Source: Deltaproteobacteria bacterium (GTDB lineage Bacteria; Myxococcota_A; Polyangia; Polyangiales; Houyiibacteriaceae). Taken from it: a DNA stretch of 9,772 nucleotides. The stretch lies in the NCBI GenBank assembly GCA_019309605.1, contig JAFDFW010000056.1:1-9772 (forward strand). The letters are read 5' to 3'. Below, in pieces: positions 7,178 through 9,772 of the stretch; within the stretch, counting starts at the first letter, position 1, and each line of letters opens with the position of its first letter. The notes under the pieces were generated by a model, which saw only the letters and a list, made by a program, of their open reading frames with translations, did no database searches and was not told where the DNA came from. Position numbers and translations under genes: made by a program.

Positions 7178-9124
7178 ATGAAACAAAGCCAAAAAACACT
7201 GCTCTTCTGGGTTCTCGTGATCCTGATGTGCATCGTGATCTTTAATTTTGTCGCTCGCGAGGAACAACCTCGAAGCGTTCCCTTCAGCGAGTTCGTCACC
7301 GACGTCTCCGAGGGCAAGGTCCAGAAGGTCAAGATCCGTCCGCAAGACAACAGCGGCGAGTACACCTACTGGCTCAAGTCGATCGACGAAAGCGCACAGC
7401 AAGGTCAGCGTGGCGCCCGCAGCGAGAAGGTCAGCGTCGGCATCATGGGCGAGCAGATCAACAAGCAGCTGCTCGATAACCAAGTGAGCGTCGAGTACTT
7501 GCCTGAAGATGAAAACGGTCTGTGGACGAGCATTCTCGTGACTTGGCTTCCGATGATCTTCCTCGTCGGCATTCTCTTGTTCTTCATGCGTCAGCTTCAG
7601 GCTTCGGGCGGCAAGGCAATGAGCTTTGGAAAGTCGCGCGCCCGCCTCCTCAACGAGTCTCAGAACAAGGTCACCTTCAACGACGTCGCGGGCATCGATG
7701 AGGCGAAGGACGATTGCGAAGAGATCATCGCGTTCCTGAAGGACCCGAAGAAGTTTCAGCGTCTCGGGGGCCGCATTCCAAAAGGCGTGTTGCTCATGGG
7801 GGCGCCGGGTACCGGCAAGACGCTCCTCGCGCGTGCTATTGCAGGCGAGGCGGGCGTTCCGTTCTTCAGCATCTCCGGCTCAGATTTCGTCGAGATGTTC
7901 GTCGGCGTCGGCGCGTCGCGTGTCCGCGACCTGTTCGAGCAGGGCAAGAAGAACGCACCCTGCATCATCTTCATCGACGAGATTGACGCCGTGGGCCGTC
8001 ATCGTGGCGCCGGGATGGGCGGTGGTCACGACGAGCGTGAGCAGACCCTGAACCAGCTCCTCGTCGAAATGGATGGCTTCGAGTCGAGCGAGGGTGTCAT
8101 CATCATCGCCGCGACCAACCGGCCCGACATTCTCGATCCGGCGATCCTTCGTCCCGGGCGCTTCGACCGTCGCATCATCGTGTCACGGCCCGACTTGAAC
8201 GGGCGCCAGGGCATCCTGGCGGTGCATTCCCGCCATGTCCCGCTGGCCGACGACGTGCAGCTCGACATCATCGCGCGAGGAAGTCCCGGCTTCTCCGGCG
8301 CCGACCTCGAGAACCTCGTCAACGAGGCCGCGCTCCTCGCAGCGCGCCAGGACAAGGACCTCGTCGCCATGATCGACTTCGAGATGGCCAAAGACAAAGT
8401 GATGATGGGCTCCGAGCGCCGGTCGATGGTGATCAGTGAGCGCGAGCGCAAGACGACGGCGTACCACGAAGCCGGGCACACGTTGGTGGCCTGGATGCTT
8501 CCGCACCACGACCCGATTCACAAGGTCACCATCATTCCGCGTGGCCCCGCACTGGGCCTCACCATGGCCCTGCCAGAGGAGGATCAACTCAGCTACAGCG
8601 CCGACTGGGTCCACGACCGTATCGCGATGGCCCTCGGTGGGCGGCTGGCTGAAGAGGCTGTGTTCAACCAGCTCACGACGGGTGCCGCGGACGACTTCAA
8701 GAAGGCCACCCAGCTCGCGCGCTCCATGGTCACCGAATGGGGGATGAGCAAGGCCCTCGGTCCCCTCTCGTACGTCGAGACGGAGGAGACGAGCTTTCTC
8801 GGTCCGTCCCACCACAAGGACTACTCCGAGGAGACGGCCAAGGAGATCGACGACGAGGTTCGCCGGATCATCAACGCGCAGTACGAGCGCGCCAAGGCTG
8901 TCATCGCCGAGCATCGCGAGCAGCTAATTGCGATCGCCGAAGCATTGCTCGAGCGGGAGACCCTCGGACGCGAGGAGATCGAGGCGATTATGTCCGGCAA
9001 GGAGTTGCCGCCGCCGCTCACGGTCACCGTGCCGACCTACGCGGAGAAACGCCGTGAGAGCGAAGAAAAGAAAAAAGGCGCCATCTTTCAGCCCCGCCCG
9101 CGAGAGGTTCCCAGCGCAGGCTAG
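7178..9124 (+). CDS. ftsH: ATP-dependent zinc metalloprotease FtsH
   Basis: FtsH is the membrane-anchored AAA+ protease that extracts and degrades misassembled membrane proteins and some regulators. The 648-residue product has helix 1 at about 8-24, a periplasmic domain, and helix 2 at about 118-137. The AAA module has Walker A GAPGTGKT (208-215), the pore-loop block FVEMFVGVGASRVRDLF (237-253), Walker B IIFIDEID (263-270), and the second region of homology ATNRPDILDPAILRPGRFDR (312-331). The protease domain has the zinc site HEAGH (430-434), with the third ligand most likely Asp506 in TTGAADDFKKAT. The length matches E. coli FtsH (644). The MKQSQKTLLFWVL start is family-like, although no Shine-Dalgarno precedes ATG 7178. 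Gene order tilS-ftsH-folP is conserved in many bacteria. The stop is 15 bases before folP. Confidence 0.98.
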   Translation: MKQSQKTLLFWVLVILMCIVIFNFVAREEQPRSVPFSEFVTDVSEGKVQKVKIRPQDNSGEYTYWLKSIDESAQQGQRGARSEKVSVGIMGEQINKQLLDNQVSVEYLPEDENGLWTSILVTWLPMIFLVGILLFFMRQLQASGGKAMSFGKSRARLLNESQNKVTFNDVAGIDEAKDDCEEIIAFLKDPKKFQRLGGRIPKGVLLMGAPGTGKTLLARAIAGEAGVPFFSISGSDFVEMFVGVGASRVRDLFEQGKKNAPCIIFIDEIDAVGRHRGAGMGGGHDEREQTLNQLLVEMDGFESSEGVIIIAATNRPDILDPAILRPGRFDRRIIVSRPDLNGRQGILAVHSRHVPLADDVQLDIIARGSPGFSGADLENLVNEAALLAARQDKDLVAMIDFEMAKDKVMMGSERRSMVISERERKTTAYHEAGHTLVAWMLPHHDPIHKVTIIPRGPALGLTMALPEEDQLSYSADWVHDRIAMALGGRLAEEAVFNQLTTGAADDFKKATQLARSMVTEWGMSKALGPLSYVETEETSFLGPSHHKDYSEETAKEIDDEVRRIINAQYERAKAVIAEHREQLIAIAEALLERETLGREEIEAIMSGKELPPPLTVTVPTYAEKRRESEEKKKGAIFQPRPREVPSAG

Positions 9125-9126
9125 TT

Positions 9127-9134
9127 GAGGGAGG
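9127..9134 (+). promoter_or_regulatory. folP: Ribosome binding site deciding the folP start
   Basis: GAGGGAGG lies five bases before ATG 9140. The only earlier in-frame start, TTG at 9125, sits at the edge of this site, directly after the ftsH TAG (9122-9124), so ATG 9140 is preferred. Confidence 0.7.
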
Positions 9135-9139
9135 TCCGG

Positions 9140-9772
9140 ATGCCCGAGCTGTGGGGCGTCATCAATGTGACGCCAGATTCATTCAGCGACGGTGGTCGGT
9201 ATCTCGATCCTGGCGCGGCGGTCGCCCACGGTCGGGCCTTGCTTCGGCAGGGCGCGGACGTGCTGGACATTGGGGGCGAGTCCTCTCGGCCGGCCGGCCA
9301 AGCCTATGGCGAGGGATTCCTGCCTGTGTCCCCGTCCGAAGAGATCGCGCGCGTCGTGCCGGTCATCGAGGTGCTGGCGGGCGAGCTGCGGGCGCGGATT
9401 TCCATCGACACGATCAAGCCCGAGGTTGCCACGGCTGCGCTGAGTGCGGGTGCGAGCATCGTCAACGACGTGCGTTGCGCGGAAGATCCCGGCCTCGCGG
9501 AGGCAGCAGCAGCCGCCGGCGCTGACTACGTCATCATGCACAACCGCAGCCGAGGCGAGGTGCGGTCGCCTTACACCGATTACGAGGACGTCGTTGAGGA
9601 TGTCCTGCAGGAGCTACTGCACGCAGCTGAACGCGTGGAGCGTGCCGGGGTACCACACGCTGCGGTTTGGCTGGATCCGGGCCTCGGCTTCGCCAAGACG
9701 GCCCGTCAGTCGGCTGTGCTGCTAAGTTCTCTTGGGCGTTTCCGAAAGACCGGATACCGTGTACTTGTGGGG
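9140..9772 (+). CDS. folP: Dihydropteroate synthase FolP (3' end beyond window)
   Basis: DHPS joins p-aminobenzoate to dihydropterin pyrophosphate in folate synthesis and is the sulfonamide target; it is a cytoplasmic TIM barrel. The 211 residues visible show NVTPDSFSDGG (9-19), DIGGESSRP (43-51), SIDT (88-91), NDV (109-111), MHN (133-135) and DPGLGFAKT (179-187), all in family order. The C-terminal part with the conserved lysine and arginine (E. coli K221 and R255) lies outside the window. There are only five residues before the first strand motif (GVINVTPDSF), against about 17 in E. coli. The loop after ESSRP is about seven residues longer than in E. coli, and the E. coli Thr62 position is Ser49. 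It follows ftsH by 15 bases in the same frame and is probably co-transcribed with it. Confidence 0.96.
   Translation, partial: MPELWGVINVTPDSFSDGGRYLDPGAAVAHGRALLRQGADVLDIGGESSRPAGQAYGEGFLPVSPSEEIARVVPVIEVLAGELRARISIDTIKPEVATAALSAGASIVNDVRCAEDPGLAEAAAAAGADYVIMHNRSRGEVRSPYTDYEDVVEDVLQELLHAAERVERAGVPHAAVWLDPGLGFAKTARQSAVLLSSLGRFRKTGYRVLVG

Noticed and set aside
1..9772. Mobile elements, CRISPR arrays, tRNA/rRNA genes, defence systems
   Set aside because: I saw no direct repeat arrays, transposase motifs, RNA gene signatures or defence-type domains; nearly every base is in a housekeeping gene.

Overview
The window is a GC-rich, densely coding bacterial chromosome segment made of housekeeping genes. 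It carries no mobile element, CRISPR array, tRNA or rRNA that I can see. The protein style points to a Myxococcota-like (former Deltaproteobacteria) genome: a SecD starting M-D-R-x-W, a SecF with an enlarged periplasmic part, the tilS-ftsH-folP cluster, and a signal-peptide protein of myxobacterial flavour before tilS. This placement rests on recognised sequence style, not on a phylogeny.

Layout: (1) 38-4587, plus strand: secD, secF and recJ in a tight row (gaps of 3 and 10 bases), probably one transcript. secD is broken by a one-base shift between 735 and 775 and reads as two frames; removing one base gives a normal-looking 576-residue SecD. (2) 4584-5363, minus strand: a crotonase-family gene converging on recJ. 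The two genes share a palindromic CTAG as stop codon on opposite strands. (3) 5364-5485: a 122-base divergent intergenic region with weak candidate promoters both ways. (4) 5486-7066, plus strand: an unrecognised exported or membrane protein followed 9 bases later by tilS. (5) 7067-7177: a 111-base gap with a small hairpin and an AT-rich element before ftsH. (6) 7178-9772, plus strand: ftsH, then folP 15 bases later, running off the window end.

Functionally, SecD and SecF are the accessory membrane complex of the Sec translocon, RecJ is a single-strand DNA exonuclease for repair, TilS matures the anticodon of an isoleucine tRNA, FtsH is the membrane AAA+ protease, and FolP makes dihydropteroate for folate. 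The tilS-ftsH-folP order is a widely conserved neighbourhood. No exciting undescribed system is evident. The points most worth a second look are the secD frame break, the crotonase lacking one of the two hydratase glutamates, the uncharacterised protein before tilS, and the shared stop codon.
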